A stretch of 64,000 nucleotides of DNA from Seriola aureovittata (GCF_021018895.1 NC_079376.1:25571001-25635000), one strand, 5' to 3'. Numbered from the stretch's first letter, positions 37,391 through 49,858 are shown. The notes: a model not told the origin generated them from the sequence alone. Translations and numbers: made by a program.

Positions 37391-38790
37391 AAAAAGTTGT
37401 TTAACAGAATTTAAATCATTCTCTCAACTTCAAGAACAATTTGACCTTCCATCAAAGGATCTGTACAGGTCTCTCCAGGTCAGACATGATGTCACAAACC
37501 ATAAGGAAAAGGAAATGGTCAGTAAAAACCCAAATGAAATAGAAGAATACTTTATTAACGTTCTAGAGAAACAATTCCCAACAAAAAAACACCTATCTAA
37601 CATATACGAAAGGTTAGCAACGGGCACTTCACAAAACACAGAGTACATTAGAGAAAAATGGGAACTAGAAATGAATGTTATTATTGAAGACTCTACATGG
37701 AAGGACATATGGGCAGGATGTCACAAAGGAATTAGAAGTCAACTGTGTAAAGAGTTTGATTGGAAGGTAAAGATCAGATTTTTTAATACTCCCTTTATTA
37801 TCTCTTCATATGTGAAAAATCCCAATGTGGCATTATGTTGGTGAGAATGTGGAAATATTGGAGACACCACACACATCTTCTGGGACTGTCCAGTACTGCA
37901 GACATTTTGGGATGATATTAAAAAGGAAATTTATACTATTTTGGAGATAGATGTTGCTCTAGAACCAATTATGTTTTTGTTGGGAGCCATACCCAAAGGT
38001 ATATACAATGCAGACCAACGATATGCATTGAGAATTATCTTGCTAGTAGCAAAGAAAATGATCACAGTGAACTGGAGAGAGGTAAAACCACCAACTATAG
38101 GTCAATGGACCCAGAGACTGAAAAATGTCTATATGATGGAAAGGATGACGGCCAGTCTGCAGCTCAAAATAGACACTTTCATACAAAGATGGTCCTGTAT
38201 TTCAAGATACCTGGGGGTATGATAGATGGGATGAGATGAGAGAATGCTGCTGGGAACTCCTGTCTGAAAATCCTGCTCAGCTACCATAGATATTTGCTCT
38301 TCTACCTGTCACTGTCAATGTTCCTACTATTCTTAATACTATAATTATGTAAATTCTTATCTACCCTACCTTTTGCACATTCTTTTCTAGCCTATGTCAT
38401 ACTTACATATCTTGCTTTAAAACGTTATTTTTATGCACCCCCTTGCCTAGTCCAATTACACATATATGTGCACATGTGTTTTCAGGTATGTGTATGCATG
38501 ATTGGGTAAGATGATGATGGAGGTATGAGTGCCACCTGTTTTTCATTTAATTATTTATTTATTTCTATATGTGTATGTATTTTATTTAGTTAATCACTTT
38601 TTTTATTATTATTTATTTATTTATTTTTACTACTTATTTACTAATTTCATTAATTATTGAACTATTTGTTTGTATTTGGTGGCAGCTCACGGTCTATCAC
38701 CCATTTTTACGGTCGTATGTCAGGAAATGTTTTGTAAAAATGTTTAAGATGTTTAAATAAAAAGTTCAAAAAAAAAAAAAGTTGTTTTAA
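37391..38790 (+). mobile_element. 5'-truncated L1/Tx1-like LINE with target-site duplication
   Basis: The insert runs from about 37405 to the poly(A) run at 38768-38780. It is flanked by AAAAAGTTGTTTAA (37391-37404) and AAAAAGTTGTTTTAA (38776-38790). An AATAAA lies at 38756-38761, just before the poly(A). Only the last part of ORF2 and a 3' UTR of about 0.54 kb are present, the usual result of incomplete target-primed reverse transcription. Confidence 0.85.
37407..38222 (+). pseudogene. LINE-1-like ORF2 C-terminal region, one in-frame stop
   Basis: It starts in frame with 'FKSFSQLQEQFDLPSKDLY', the L1 ORF2 segment after the reverse transcriptase, and runs to the stop at 38220-38222. It contains the C-terminal Cys/His motif (…CW-ECG…THIFWDCP). 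A single TGA (37842-37844) falls inside that motif; apart from it the frame is open over about 270 codons, so the copy is not old. Confidence 0.8.
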
Positions 38791-38814
38791 AGGGGTTGTT
38801 GCGTCCCTACCGAT

Positions 38815-39230
38815 GTTGAGGCTAAAGCTAGGCCCTTGGTTTTCAGTGAAATGTCTCAACAGTTACAGGATGGATTGACACATTGATACATTTGGTTCAG
38901 ACATTCATGTTCCCTGCAGGATGCATCGTAATAACTTTAGTGATCCTCTAACTTTTCGTCAAGTGCATCATCAGGTCAAAAACGAACGACTTTCCCATCA
39001 GATTAGCCGCACTTTGTGTTTAAAGCTAATTAGCAAATGTTAACATGCTTACAGGCTAAAGTTGTTAGTTTAGGATAGTTTACATGCTAAACATTATACC
39101 TGCTGAACATCAGCATGTTAATGTTGTCATGATGTATGTTAGCATGTTGATTTTTAGCCCTGAGCTCAAAGCACCACTGTGTCTGCGAGCTGCTAGCATC
39201 GCTGCAGACTCTCAGTCTTCTTATGACAGA
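38815..39230 (+). repeat. Dispersed 'tcagtgaaatgtctcaac' repeat with 'agcatgttaatg' tail
   Basis: Blocks 'cagtgaaatgtctcaac', 'ggatggattgacac', 'cagacattcatgttccc', 'taacttttcgtcaagtgc', 'taattagcaaatgttaacat', 'catcagcatgttaatgttg' and 'gagctgctagcat' occur in the order known for a frequent percomorph repeat. The frame at 39084-39299 is only a passage through it. Confidence 0.6.
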
Positions 39231-40338
39231 GATGTAAATACTGTCAACAGTTCTGGTTGTTGGCAGATTTACCTTGAAAATATCCGACCATACTGTTAAT
39301 ATTGAATGATGCAGCCAATGATTATGTTTGTTCTTTCTCATTTTATTTCAGTAACTATGTTTTTAAAATGATTTACTCAACAATATCTGCACATGGCAAT
39401 AACATTATTGTAAGATGAGGCAACTAAAACACATATTTAAGTTTAAGGAAAGACTGTGGTTAAAACAAAAAAGGAGAAGAAATAACTGTTGTTCTGCAGT
39501 CAGGAGGGTCAGAAGCCTCCGTCCACCTCCACACTCTCACTTTGCCACTTTAATTCCTGCATTAGAATTAAACACTTGCAGACATACATAAAATTGAATT
39601 TTCAAGTTTGAACATAATTCCTAGGAGATACCAGAATGGAAAAACAGAACAAGTATCTGATGTATCATGTATTGATGTGTGGGAACTTCATGTTATTTAC
39701 TGTGTTAGGAAATCAGACGAGGTCACAGAAGTCACAATGCTTTGAGTGGTGTTCTTGGGTGTTTTCCTTTATAAGCAGGTCACAGAAGGTGAGGATGACA
39801 TTTTCTAAACATAAAAAAACGTTAGGTTGCAGGATTTCCCATCTATCCTGAGTGTATACAAGCAGGACTTCAGCAAGCAACCAGTCCTTTTTTTATTCAT
39901 CACACCAAGATTTTAACTCCTGAGAGAACCAGCAACTCTCGACCATACAGGAAGCAGATCAACATTTTGATGAGGAGTTTGGGCTGGATGTTCAGCTGGA
40001 TGACAGGATCATTTTTACTGATGTCAGGCAAGGGTGGCGGACAGCACATATGCACTTGTGAATATGGAACAAATCCCTTAGTCGAAAGTGAAAGTTTCAA
40101 AGTTTTGGTAGTGACGAGTTAATCAGGAGGTTACATATATAACCCAGGTTCTCTGAGTGGAGAGGCCAATTCCTTCCTGAGATTGACTGATGGCTTGACT
40201 TGACTTGATCAGATGTCCAGATAACTCCCTCATATTAGTGTCCATATATGTGACATGTAAATATAGATACAATAATGTAAATAAGCAAATAGAAATAATA
40301 TTATAATAATAATAATGATCAGAGATGAGATGTTCTTA
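39231..40338. other. No gene seen
   Basis: AT-rich, apparently unique. A short 'gacttgacttgatcag' stretch (40196-40212) is the kind of tail left by fish retroposons. Confidence 0.35.
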
Positions 40339-40559
40339 CAAGCTGTCATGGTTTTGTATACTGTTCTGCTGATTTCCTGTTTTACTTTGACCTTACTTCC
40401 CCTGTGTGTCATGGTTGTTTTACCTCTTGTCTTTGTCCAGGTTCCCTGAATTGAGATCGTCTGCCCCGCCCCCTAATGTGTCTCACCTTTGTCCAATCAT
40501 CCCTGCCACCTTGTTTATTTAAGTCTCTGTCTTTGTTGGTTTATCCATTGTGTTCCAGC

Positions 40560-40727
40560 ATGGATTATCTGTTGTTCAGTTTGACTGCAGGGGAGTTGTC
40601 CATCAACGTTGCTAAGGAAATCCGCGCTTACGCACGGACTACACAAGCAGACCTGAACAGTCGGTTGTCAAAAAGAAAGTTATGTCACAGAAAGAAGGGA
40701 AAACAAGACCCGCCTTCTTCTCAGTAG
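40560..40727 (+). other. 55-codon unrecognised frame inside the LTR-like insertion
   Basis: It starts 37 bases after the TATA-like box and has a basic C-terminal part (KRKLCHRKKGKQ). It could be a chance frame or the start of an element protein. No family recognised. Confidence 0.2.
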
Positions 40728-40904
40728 CGGAACAAACCCTACATTAGGGTTACCACCTGTCCTGTATAATACCTGAATAATGTAATGTCAAGTTAAACCC
40801 AACCAGTTAGAAGTTTATCAGTGAGCAGTAACTGAGGAGCTCTGTGAGCTGTGAGGAAACGCATGTATGCTCACCTTCTTCAGGTAAAGTCAGCAGTACA
40901 GTGA

Positions 40905-41045
40905 TGCTGTAGCTCACCTGGCAAAGCACGTATCAGTAAAGTTTATACTGAACTCCACTGGATCAGGTTCAAGTTCGACCCGTGGGCCTTCCTGAATGTC
41001 ATCCTTTCTCTCACTCTGGCTATCAGAATAAAGGCAATTCATTTT
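40905..41045 (+). mobile_element. tRNA-derived SINE nested in the LTR-like insertion
   Basis: A-box-like TAGCTCACCTGGCAAAGCAC (from 40910), B-box-like GGTTCAAGTTCGACC (40966-40980), then the fish SINE body 'ccttcctgaatgtcatcc…tctctcactc' and 'aataaaggca'. Confidence 0.7.
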
Positions 41046-42109
41046 TAATGAATTGTATGTTTTAAACTTTAGCCTATATTGTAGTCTATGTTACCCAATA
41101 TTATACAATAACCATTATAATCAGCAGATTGATTATGTTAATATTCCATACATTCACTAAGATTCGGGCTGAAGTTTAAGATAGTTATTCATTTTATAAT
41201 TCATAAATATGATTGATAGGCTCCATTATTAATATGACAATGCACCATTTAAAAGCTCTACATAAATAACCTTATCAATATGTATATAATTCCTAAACAT
41301 ACAGCTGCACATTTAAATACTTTTTTTTTTTTCTAGCTGAGGAAAAAAGTGTCAAACTATCCTCTGAGGGGGGGTTGACCCTAGTTTCTGAACATGGACA
41401 TGAAAAAAGTGATGCGAGTGCAAAAAGTCGATGGAACTGTCTTTTGGGTTTCTGTTTCTGGCTGTTGGAAATGAATTGAAACACAGCTAAGGTCAGCTTG
41501 ACAGGTAGCCTGCTACGGAGCAGCCTTGATGGAATAAGGCCCTGGTGTTTCTGTTTAGTTTCTCTCATGATTCCTCATGTTTCTGTTAGTTTCCCCCTTT
41601 ATCTTCCTCAGATTTTGCCTTAGTTTTTGGTCCTTGTTGCCTTGATCCGGATCAGATTTTTATTGCCTCTGCAAATTAAACTTTTAAAACTGTTTTCTTT
41701 ATCAAATAAATCTTCCAGCAGTACGAGCTCTTGCTTTACTGTCAGCATTTGGGTCCAGAGGTCCTAAACTGTGACACAAGCCATGTTGTAATGAAAGGAG
41801 GAATGATGTGTTTTATGGATAAAGTCTCAAAAAAGTGTATGAAGCTGGGAAAGGGAATTAGCAGGACTTGAATGACAATATATACACAATTGCAGCAGAA
41901 GAGTATTTCTCATGTTCTGTACCATTAAATAAAATGGATGCACAAGTGAAAAATACAATAACAGCAATAAAATTTGTGGTGACCCATCCAGTGTCTGGTA
42001 TGCGTTTGTGGAGATCCAACCACACACAGAGTGAGTGAGGAGCTTGTGTGCCCATTGAAGTCTATGGACGTCTGTTCCAGTGAATCTACAGAGAAATAAA
42101 GGCAAGTTT

Positions 42110-42200
42110 ATTTATACAGCACCATTCAGACACAATGCAATTCAAAGTGCTTTACAGAGGTATGGAAATACATAAAAAAAAACAGAACATTAAGATGACA
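42110..42200 (+). repeat. 'Tttatttatacagcac…aaagtgctttacag' repeat fragment
   Basis: A short copy of a common fish repeat whose hallmark is the 'aaagtgctttacag' block. A similar copy is at 14961-15190. Confidence 0.5.
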
Positions 42201-42599
42201 GTAAAATAGCATTCAAAGGGTAACATAAAAGTATTTGATGGCTGCACCCAGCCTGCATTATATTCATCCGTCTACAGCCAGGTGTTTATTGATGGCAATT
42301 CGAGCTATGAGGTAGTGGTACTTCTGAAGCCAGTTCAGATGAAAATTTGAAGGAATTTTATCAGCAAATCAATGCAGATTCTAACATAAAAAACATTGAG
42401 GAGAAGCATTCGGCCAGTGTTTTGAAACGTCTACAAGTGAATGATGATCACGAGCCCCTGATCATTCAATCTAAACACCAAACAACTCAAACGTCACCAG
42501 ATGGAGATTTAACACTTCTTTCTTAAAGATCCCGATTTTCACGACAGAGTGGGCATCCTTCATGAAAATAAACTATTCTTCCGAAGTCCCGCCCACTTT

Positions 42600-43303
42600 G
42601 GGAAACAGTAAAGGCGATACCGAAAAATTATATATGACGTTTATCATACGAAAAAAACTAAAGGAACAGCAACTCAAAAAAATCTTAAACAAAAATCAAA
42701 GAAGTAAATGACCCATGCTAAAAATCTCACAGAGCAAAGAGACACTAAATTACAGTTTAACCATATCATGAACAGAAAACCCAATTCCTGAAACAAAGAC
42801 TCAGACGTTATCATTTTGAACACCATAACAAATGAAGAAAATATCTGTCAAACCAACATAAACGAAATAAGGAAGAATCAATTATACTAATCATAAGGAA
42901 CTCAATGGGGATGATCATGCTGTCACCCAGAGGAGAATTTTACAGCAAATTACACACCCCTGACAAAGAATCCAATTCAACAGATATTAGCTCCTTCCTC
43001 TGTAATATAGAATTACCCCGGCTAAATAAGAAAAAGGCACATGTGCTAGACACACCATTAACATCTAATGAACTCCATACAGCACTCAACAAGGTGCCAG
43101 ATAATAAAGCTCCAGGATCTGATGGCTTTCCTGCTGAGTTCTTTAAACCTTTTTGGAATATAATCTCACCTCTATTTTACAGAATGGCACTTAACATTAA
43201 TCATAACTCAACAATTCCACCACACATAAACACAGCCATCGTCTCAGTCCTACTAAAGGACCCGATTCTCTGCTCTAGCTACTACCCTTTATCCATAGAC
43301 TAA
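42600..43303 (+). pseudogene. L1/Tx1-like LINE fragment, reverse-transcriptase N-terminal part
   Basis: The open frame at 42905-43303 has the order 'FYSKLHTPD', 'IELPRLN…LTSNELHTALNKVPDNKAPGSDGFPAEFFKPFW', then 'ISPLFYRM' and 'SVLLKDPILCSSYYPLS'. This is the start of an L1-clade reverse transcriptase, with a small deletion before 'DP'. The region to about 42600 looks like the preceding linker, with stops. The fragment is cut off at 43303 by another repeat. Confidence 0.75.
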
Positions 43304-43430
43304 CGAAAGATGGACGTAGCCTCTGTGACGCCACCCACAGGTTTCTGAAGAGCAGTTTGGAAACTCAGAGTGGGCTGCTCTGCCGTCACCATCTTGGCAG
43401 CGTCTGACTTTGGACCTTTTCTCTCATTTG
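43304..43430 (+). repeat. 'Atagact…atggacgtag' dispersed repeat
   Basis: 'catagact…gatggacgtagcctctgtgacgccaccca' and 'gccgtcaccatcttgg' match a family also seen, in reverse, at 61780-61900 and, at its start, around the retroelement target site (55345-55356 plus 61567-61590). Confidence 0.5.
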
Positions 43431-44612
43431 ATCAATAATCTAACTGAATATTTATGGAAATTAAACCATGGGAGCAGTTCAGAGGAAAAAATCACCACGA
43501 GTTGGCGGAGCTGTTGTCTGTTAACAACTCACAGACATCTGTAACGTGACCCTGACTGAACACTGCTTTATGTTAGATGTCAGAAGCCAGTAATGTTTAA
43601 AAAAAACCCACAGTTTTTAACAAGCTTGTTATATTTTCCATTGTGTCAAATCTAGAAGTAACTAGTAGCAGTCAAACAAATGTAGTGGAGTTAAAGTATA
43701 TAGTAGCATAAAATGGAAATACTATGGGAAATACAAGTACCTCAAAATTGTACTTAAATATAGTACTTGAGAAATGTACTTAGTTACCTCCCACCACTGG
43801 ATATGTCATGTGACTGTCCCTCTGGTGGGCCAAACCAATGAGATAAACAAGCCCCAGTGGGTTTCTGGCCACATGCAAAACCCAAAGGACTGTCTGTACA
43901 CTGTGCAGACCTCCAGTCTCCTCGGCCTCAGGAGACAGCAGAGGCGGGTCAGAGCACTGAGTGTAATGCACAAACACAAACACAGTAACAGACACAGACG
44001 GTGATAATAACAGACCAGCTGTCACTTACCAACAATATGCAGAGCTAACAAGAGATTTCAAAATCCCCTAGATTGATTCTAGAGAGAACCATCATTAATT
44101 CTCTCCATTGCGTGGCCTGTTAACCCGATAGGCCGAGACCTCACGTTCGCACCAAGCACTGAAGTTCACGGTGAAAGTACCGCGTGTGAACGCTGGTCTG
44201 TCTCCTGTTTGCTCCTCAGGGTGCGACTATTATTCCTCCCGGGAGCGTTTAGAGCTCCACATAGACAAACTATATTCCATGGTCCACAAATTTCACAATC
44301 ACATGAATTTCTCCGCGGGACACAGAGATCATGCGTGTGAGGGAAAGTGACATATTGGAGATGAACAGAGTAACTGCATGCTTACATCTTCAGGTTTACT
44401 TTGTGTAAGGTGTTGATCCTGTCATTCAGTCTCTATTAGCCTGGAGATCAGTCTTATCCTGTGCTTCCAGACTCACAGTCCTGGTTTGTTTTCACTGTCA
44501 ATGATAACATGCACTATTTATTACTCCAGATTTTAAAGTTCAAAGTATTTGAAATTGATTTGCAGCCACACTATAAAAAAAAACTCACATTCAATGACAC
44601 AATACACATATA
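43431..44612. other. No gene seen
   Basis: Unique sequence with no repeat or frame I recognise. The part at 44090-44350 is more balanced and could be another conserved block, but carries no clear motif. Confidence 0.3.
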
Positions 44613-44689
44613 TCAAATACAGTATAATACACCAAATTGTATCTGTCTTTTAACAACTAAACAGCAGGTAGAAAGGAAAACTTGTACCT

Positions 44690-44950
44690 CTTGGTTCTCC
44701 CTAAACCGAGGACCTGCGGGTAACAGTTCATACTCTGTCCAAAGAGGCTGATCTTGGCGCTCCAGAAGGGAAGCAGCCTTTCTTACTACCTGCCTGTTAT
44801 AGATGTCTGTAAGCTGGACTTGACTTCTCCCTGAAATCTTACCAGTTGCTTTCATCAGGCTACCAAGTCTGTTATTGTTGGCCGAAATCAGATTACCATA
44901 CCAAGCAACAATGCAGAAGATTAAAACTGATTCAACTAGAATCACCTCCT
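44690..44950 (-). pseudogene. L2/CR1-like LINE reverse-transcriptase C-terminal fragment
   Basis: The minus-strand frame contains 'VESVLIFCIVAWYGNL', 'NRLGSLMKATGKISGRSQ', 'LTDIYNRQVVRKAASLL' and 'HP/QPLWTEYELLPAGPRFR'-type segments. These match the conserved C-terminal tail of fish L2-like LINE proteins. It is truncated on both sides and abuts a DR1-family repeat. Confidence 0.7.
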
Positions 44951-44959
44951 GGTGGTCGT

Positions 44960-45285
44960 CTGCCTCCTCCACTCAGACTAGTTTCAGGTTACATCCCTGT
45001 TTATCCAGAGTCATAGAAAATATCAACCATTTGTCATAATTGCTGTGTCTTGAATAATGGCTAAAAAAATGTTTAATGAGGTCACATTGACCTTGACCTT
45101 TGACCTATAGCAACCAAAATCAGTTCATCCTTGAGTCCAAGTGAAAAGTTGTGCCAAATTTGAAGAAGTTCTGTGAAGGCGTTACTGAGATATCGCGTCC
45201 ACAAGAACGGGACGTACGTCTGGACGGACAACTCAAAAACAATATGCCTCCAGCTCCGGCTGTCACCAGCGCGGAGGCGTAATAA
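44960..45285 (+). repeat. Dispersed repeat with DR1 motif, copy 4
   Basis: A full-length copy from 'actcagactagtttcagg' to 'gctgtcaccagcgcggaggc', with TGACCTTTGACCT at 45094-45106. It directly follows the L2-like LINE fragment on the other strand. Confidence 0.75.
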
Positions 45286-45949
45286 AACTTGTGTAAAAGA
45301 GAGTCATCATCTCAGAGGAGATATTAAAAGAGGAAGGAAAAAAAAGTTTCTGTTGGTCAGTGCAGGACTAGGAGGGATCTTTATAAAGCTGATTATCATG
45401 TCTTTAGTTTTAGACACATTTAATTGGAGAGAGGACTCATCATACAAAATCATCAACCACAGGGCAAGAGTGTTGCTCTTCACCCTCAAGAAGATTTAAT
45501 CTAATCCCAGAATCATCATCATCATTGATAATGTGTCTGTAAACTGGGTCCTGGACCTGTCCGAGCAAATTCTAAAAAACAAATGATGTCCCGTTTGGGT
45601 TTAACAAGCTCATCAGATCTCATGGGGTCAAGTAAATAAGTGTAAAATCCCTCTTTCTCACAGATATGAGGACTTACACGCTGAACCTTTAATACTACAG
45701 ATGTTTGAACATCCTCGCTTGGACTATGTTGTTTGATACAGATAAAATTCCCTTCATTGTCACATTTCTCCTTTCCAGCATTTTGACTTATAGTCCATCC
45801 TCCTCCGATATCACACACCTCAGCCCCAGACTCCATAAAATGTGTGTGTTTTCTGACGGTAGTCTATACAGTAGATTTTGTTATCCCCTTAAATCAGTTC
45901 AACAGAGCCTCTTTAAAAAAGATGATATGTCTGTTAGAGAATAAAAAGT

Positions 45950-46205
45950 AAAAGTCAAGAGGGAGGCATCCTGACAGAGGAATGACAGATTTGGTGTATA
46001 TGTAAAAGCCCGGCAGGCAGTAATGCTGTGAGCGAAGGCAAAGCTCATAAAAGGAGTGGCGTGCAAGGGAGATGGGCTCCGTCGCCTGCGGGGTACTAAT
46101 GGCAGCCGAGAGGCAGCAAAGCCTGAAATAAGGAGATACTAAAATTTATGAAAAGAATCAGCCATTCAGCCTGATTACCACTCTCACAGAGGAGGAGGTG
46201 AGAGT
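45950..46205. promoter_or_regulatory. Candidate enhancer
   Basis: Unique block with CATAAAA (46046-46052) and 'tttatgaaaag', Cdx/Hox-like words, and 'gggtactaatggcagccgag'. Confidence 0.35.
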
Positions 46206-46209
46206 GCGT

Positions 46210-46214
46210 GCGTG

Positions 46215-46246
<32 letters not shown>
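46210..46246 (+). repeat. (GT)n microsatellite
   Basis: GT run directly after a candidate regulatory block. Confidence 0.85.
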
Positions 46247-46247
<1 letters not shown>

Positions 46248-46552
46248 CAGCAAAACAGGGTTTAAAAGGAGAGAAACATATTCAGCAATACATCAAAAGC
46301 ATCAGATAGTTTCCCTCCTCTCAGCAGAACAAGAAATTCTGTGGCGACATAACTTCACCTTTTGGTCATAAACTACTACAGTTTGTTTAAAGGAGCAGGA
46401 GAGATTTGGAGAAATGTGCTTGTTTCATGTAACAGCTGCTCCTCTGTGCGTCCGGTACATTTAGCCTAGCTTAGCACGAACGGACCCACACAGTTCTCCG
46501 ATACGACCCATAGGAGTGTCTCCTGAAATAGAGCTCCAAGGCGGCACAGATA

Positions 46553-46635
46553 CCGTGCTCACAAGGCCAAATTCATGTTTTGTGAGGTGACCCGGACCTT
46601 GACCTTTGACCCCCAAAATCTAATCAGTTCATCTC
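46553..46635 (+). repeat. Dispersed repeat with DR1 motif, copy 5 (fragment)
   Basis: A short central piece with TGACCTTTGACCC (46600-46612) and 'caaaatctaatcagttcatc'. Confidence 0.65.
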
Positions 46636-47169
46636 CTAATCAACAGTTACGACGGCATAAGTATTCACGCTGAACTGAACTGAATGAGTTCAGAGCTGAT
46701 GATGAAGAAGTGAAACATCTTCAATTCTCTACAACCAGATCCATTCGCCCTCGATTCAGCTTTTCTTGGATAACCATGACCTGGAGGACTGAGAATCTTG
46801 CATTTGTAGTTGTTTTCATGGGAGCTGCAGTTTTCCTCTGTGCTCACAATGTAAATGTTACTCAACTCTGGTCAACTAAGTGCAATCAGCATTTCTTTCA
46901 AAATCAGAAATTGATTTTTACAGAGGTACGACATGAGGACTTGGCTTTACATGAATGTGTGAATTTAGTCCGGCTTTAAACTTTACCTGCGTATTTACAG
47001 AGCAGCTACTTATCCCCCCCACACACCAGTCCCCAGAGCAAAGACATCCAGGATCCATGAGGTTGACTTTGGCTTAGTAGGAAAACCAAACATACCATGA
47101 CTACATTATATATTGATGTCAAACGTGTTTTACACTACACAAAGTGAGCTGTGAACGTCAAGTCAGCGT

Positions 47170-47440
47170 CAGAGCAGCAGGTTTAATGACACCGCTTCAA
47201 CATAATTTGACCTGCTCATTTGAAAAGCCATTACGCGCTGTTTCAGCATTCGATTATTCCTGAACTATATCACTCTATTTATCAAGTGGCCGGGGCTCTG
47301 CGCTCACCTCGTGGTCCGCCTCCATCTGATCCTGGCGCACGGATCCGTTGCTTGGCAAGAGATGGCCTATAAATAAAGAGAGGCCTGCTCAGAAGAATGT
47401 TTTAATTACTAATTAGAGAGAGAGGGACCGACTGTGTGTT
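47170..47440. promoter_or_regulatory. Candidate enhancer with MEF2-like and homeodomain sites
   Basis: CTATAAATAA (47367-47376) fits the MEF2 consensus and could also act as a TATA box. TAATTACTAATTA (47403-47415) is a double homeodomain core 26 bases further on. The left half has 'gccattacgcgctg'. Confidence 0.45.
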
Positions 47441-48009
47441 TGCTGGAAAGCCACAGCATGTTCATGCGTGCGTGCGTGTGTGTGTGTGTGTGTAGGTGGG
47501 TGGGAGTGTGTTCAATAGTTGTTCTATTCTGAGCCGTACACTGACGGTACCACCAGGACAAAACACTTCAGTTCAGATGGAGGAGTCAGGGGGATGCGGC
47601 GATAACTTAAAGGCGCAGTGAGTAAGATTGATGGCACTAATCTAGTTGCGGGTTTCAACAGGAGTGTTGACTCAACTGTGATGACTTCAACAGATGCTGA
47701 CATTTTCTGGCTTTCAGAACTCCCTTTCTGGCGTTTACACTGTTTTGGATCCTTCAGTCTGCAACCCACATATGTAGACAAATATGTTCCAGTGCGTTTT
47801 CTCTTTTTACAGCGATCACCCCCCCCCCCCCCCCCCCACCTGAACTGACAGTAAACATATCAGTAAAGAGGAAAAATATTGAACATCTAATTCCTTTAAA
47901 GGGCTTATTAAAAGCTGCTCCTCCCTTTCATCACACACATTGAACCAGATGATTGGTAAGACAGTTTATACCTATTTGAGATGATAAATCAGTGTAATTT
48001 GATTATTTA

Positions 48010-48280
48010 CTCCTCGGAGACAGAGACTGCCACCGTTGACGAGCCTGCTGCATCATGTGGCGGAGTGCGGTCAGGTTGTGTGTTTTGCTTGCGTGAAGAG
48101 GCAGCAGAGGGAGATCGGTTGATTCGGTGACCCGGGCCGTCCTGATGGCCACACTTCGATTATTTTAACTACTGGAGCACATTGTCTGCAGCTCAAGGTA
48201 CAGGTTGTTTGGTTTAAGCTGCCGCCGAGCAGTTTCATATTCAGCCGACGATTACTTTTGACATCACACTGATATAACTT
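48010..48280. promoter_or_regulatory. Candidate conserved non-coding block
   Basis: Balanced unique sequence with 'gattattttaactactgg' and 'gctgccgccgagc'. Several CpGs survive, unlike in the flanks. Confidence 0.3.
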
Positions 48281-49392
48281 TGTTGTAAAAATGTGCGTAT
48301 CTGGATATGCTCTTGTGTGCCGTGCGCAATGGGCTTTTGGGCATGTGTATTGCAAGGTTATGTCATTATTGTGAGCTATTATTGTGCAATAGCATTACTG
48401 AGTCCTTTTTTTATAGACCTGGCTGCTGTTGTTGTTACTGCTGCCGCTATCTGTTCAACTATGAACTTGTACTGTATCTAGTGTTGTATCGTATCGTTGT
48501 ATTGTTTTGACACAGACAAGAGATTCAGAAAGAAAGTCATCTTTTCTATAGATACAACAGCTGGGAGTCAAGCTAGCTTCCAGAGACAGTAGCCTGCTGT
48601 CAACAGAGATCCTTTATGGGACAGAACGCTGCTCTGAGATCAGATGTAATCGCTTCCACTTCAGTATCGTTCTAATTGATGTCTATTTTTTAGCTTTAAC
48701 TGGTCAAGCACCGCATGTCTTGCTTTTCCTGACCACACGACGCTGCTATGTTCAAACAATGAGCATGGTGCGCAGAAGAAGTAAATAGGTGACATACTCC
48801 ACAACACCCCCAACAGGCAAAAGTCATGCTAGAAGTCCCAAGTGTCTGTCATATCTGGAACAGAAATTTGCTGGACCTTGTTTTAGATCTATGCCATTAG
48901 AGGCATTATTAAAATGAAAAGGTCAATCCCCTGGAGAGTATGAATGTGGGAGCAACCAATTCAGTTTTGATTAGTGAAAATGTTGGCCAGATAGTGTTGC
49001 TGTCTGATAGAGAAAAATGTTACAATTCATCATCTGAGGAACACAAATACCCACAATTAACTCATTTATTTTCCAGTACATTTTCATGGACTAAGTTCTG
49101 ATCAAAGTTTTGACCTGATGGTGGCAATTTTATTTGGAATCATTCTCCGGGGACCGTGATTTCAACGCTCCTGGTATCTGAGAGTCAACCCAGGACCTGA
49201 CGTGGTCTTGGTCCGAGATATATTTGGTCAGATTAGAAAGGAATCCTGTTGTGTTGCAGTGGGTATTATTATTATTATCCGTCAGTAAGTCTGAGCGGAC
49301 TCACTTTCAGCTCTGATCACATGGCGTGCCATCATCATCGCAGTCACAGCAGTGTGATTGGCATGTGTTGTGACATCTCATTGTAAGCCGTG
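48281..49392. other. No gene seen
   Basis: Unique sequence. Nothing recognised. Confidence 0.35.
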
Positions 49393-49400
49393 TGTTAGAC

Positions 49401-49822
49401 CAGTGGCTCTCAACCTTTTTCGCATCAAGAACCTTAAACTGAGACAAACGAGACCACGGACCCCAATTCAATAAGATTTTGTCCCAGGGTCCCCGATCCC
49501 AATCCAGGAGTTTTGCTTTATATGTTTTATTACAGCGTGTTTAAACCCATGACCGCAATAGTCATGCATTGTCATTGTGTTACTTATGGATTGATTGAAT
49601 GTGAAAAAAAATTATGTTTTGATTTATTTATGTAGCCTATTTATTTATTTTATTATTGCATTGATATCAGATAAATTATTATTATTATTATTATCATTAC
49701 TTTCCTTGTTTATTTTTATTGCATTCGCCCTAAAATTATATTTGTATTACATCACTAATATCCACTACACTTTCCTTTTCACCACAGATATATACGAATA
49801 CATCACATGTAAAGCTTGAAAA

Positions 49823-49858
<36 letters not shown>

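Larger units (their letters stand above)
40344..41776 (+). mobile_element. Solo-LTR-like insertion (TGTCA…TGACA) with 5-bp duplication
   Basis: It starts TGTCA (40344) and ends TGACA (41772-41776), and is bracketed by CAAGC (40339-40343 and 41777-41781). A TATTTAAG promoter-like box is at 40516-40523 and an AATAAA at 41705-41710, both consistent with plus orientation. No internal repeat of itself was seen, so it is best read as one LTR left by recombination, enlarged by at least one nested SINE. Confidence 0.65.

Noticed and set aside
38516..38660. AT-rich 'tttattta' stretch as an AU-rich regulatory element
   Set aside because: It lies in the 3' UTR of the truncated LINE; no evidence of a separate function.
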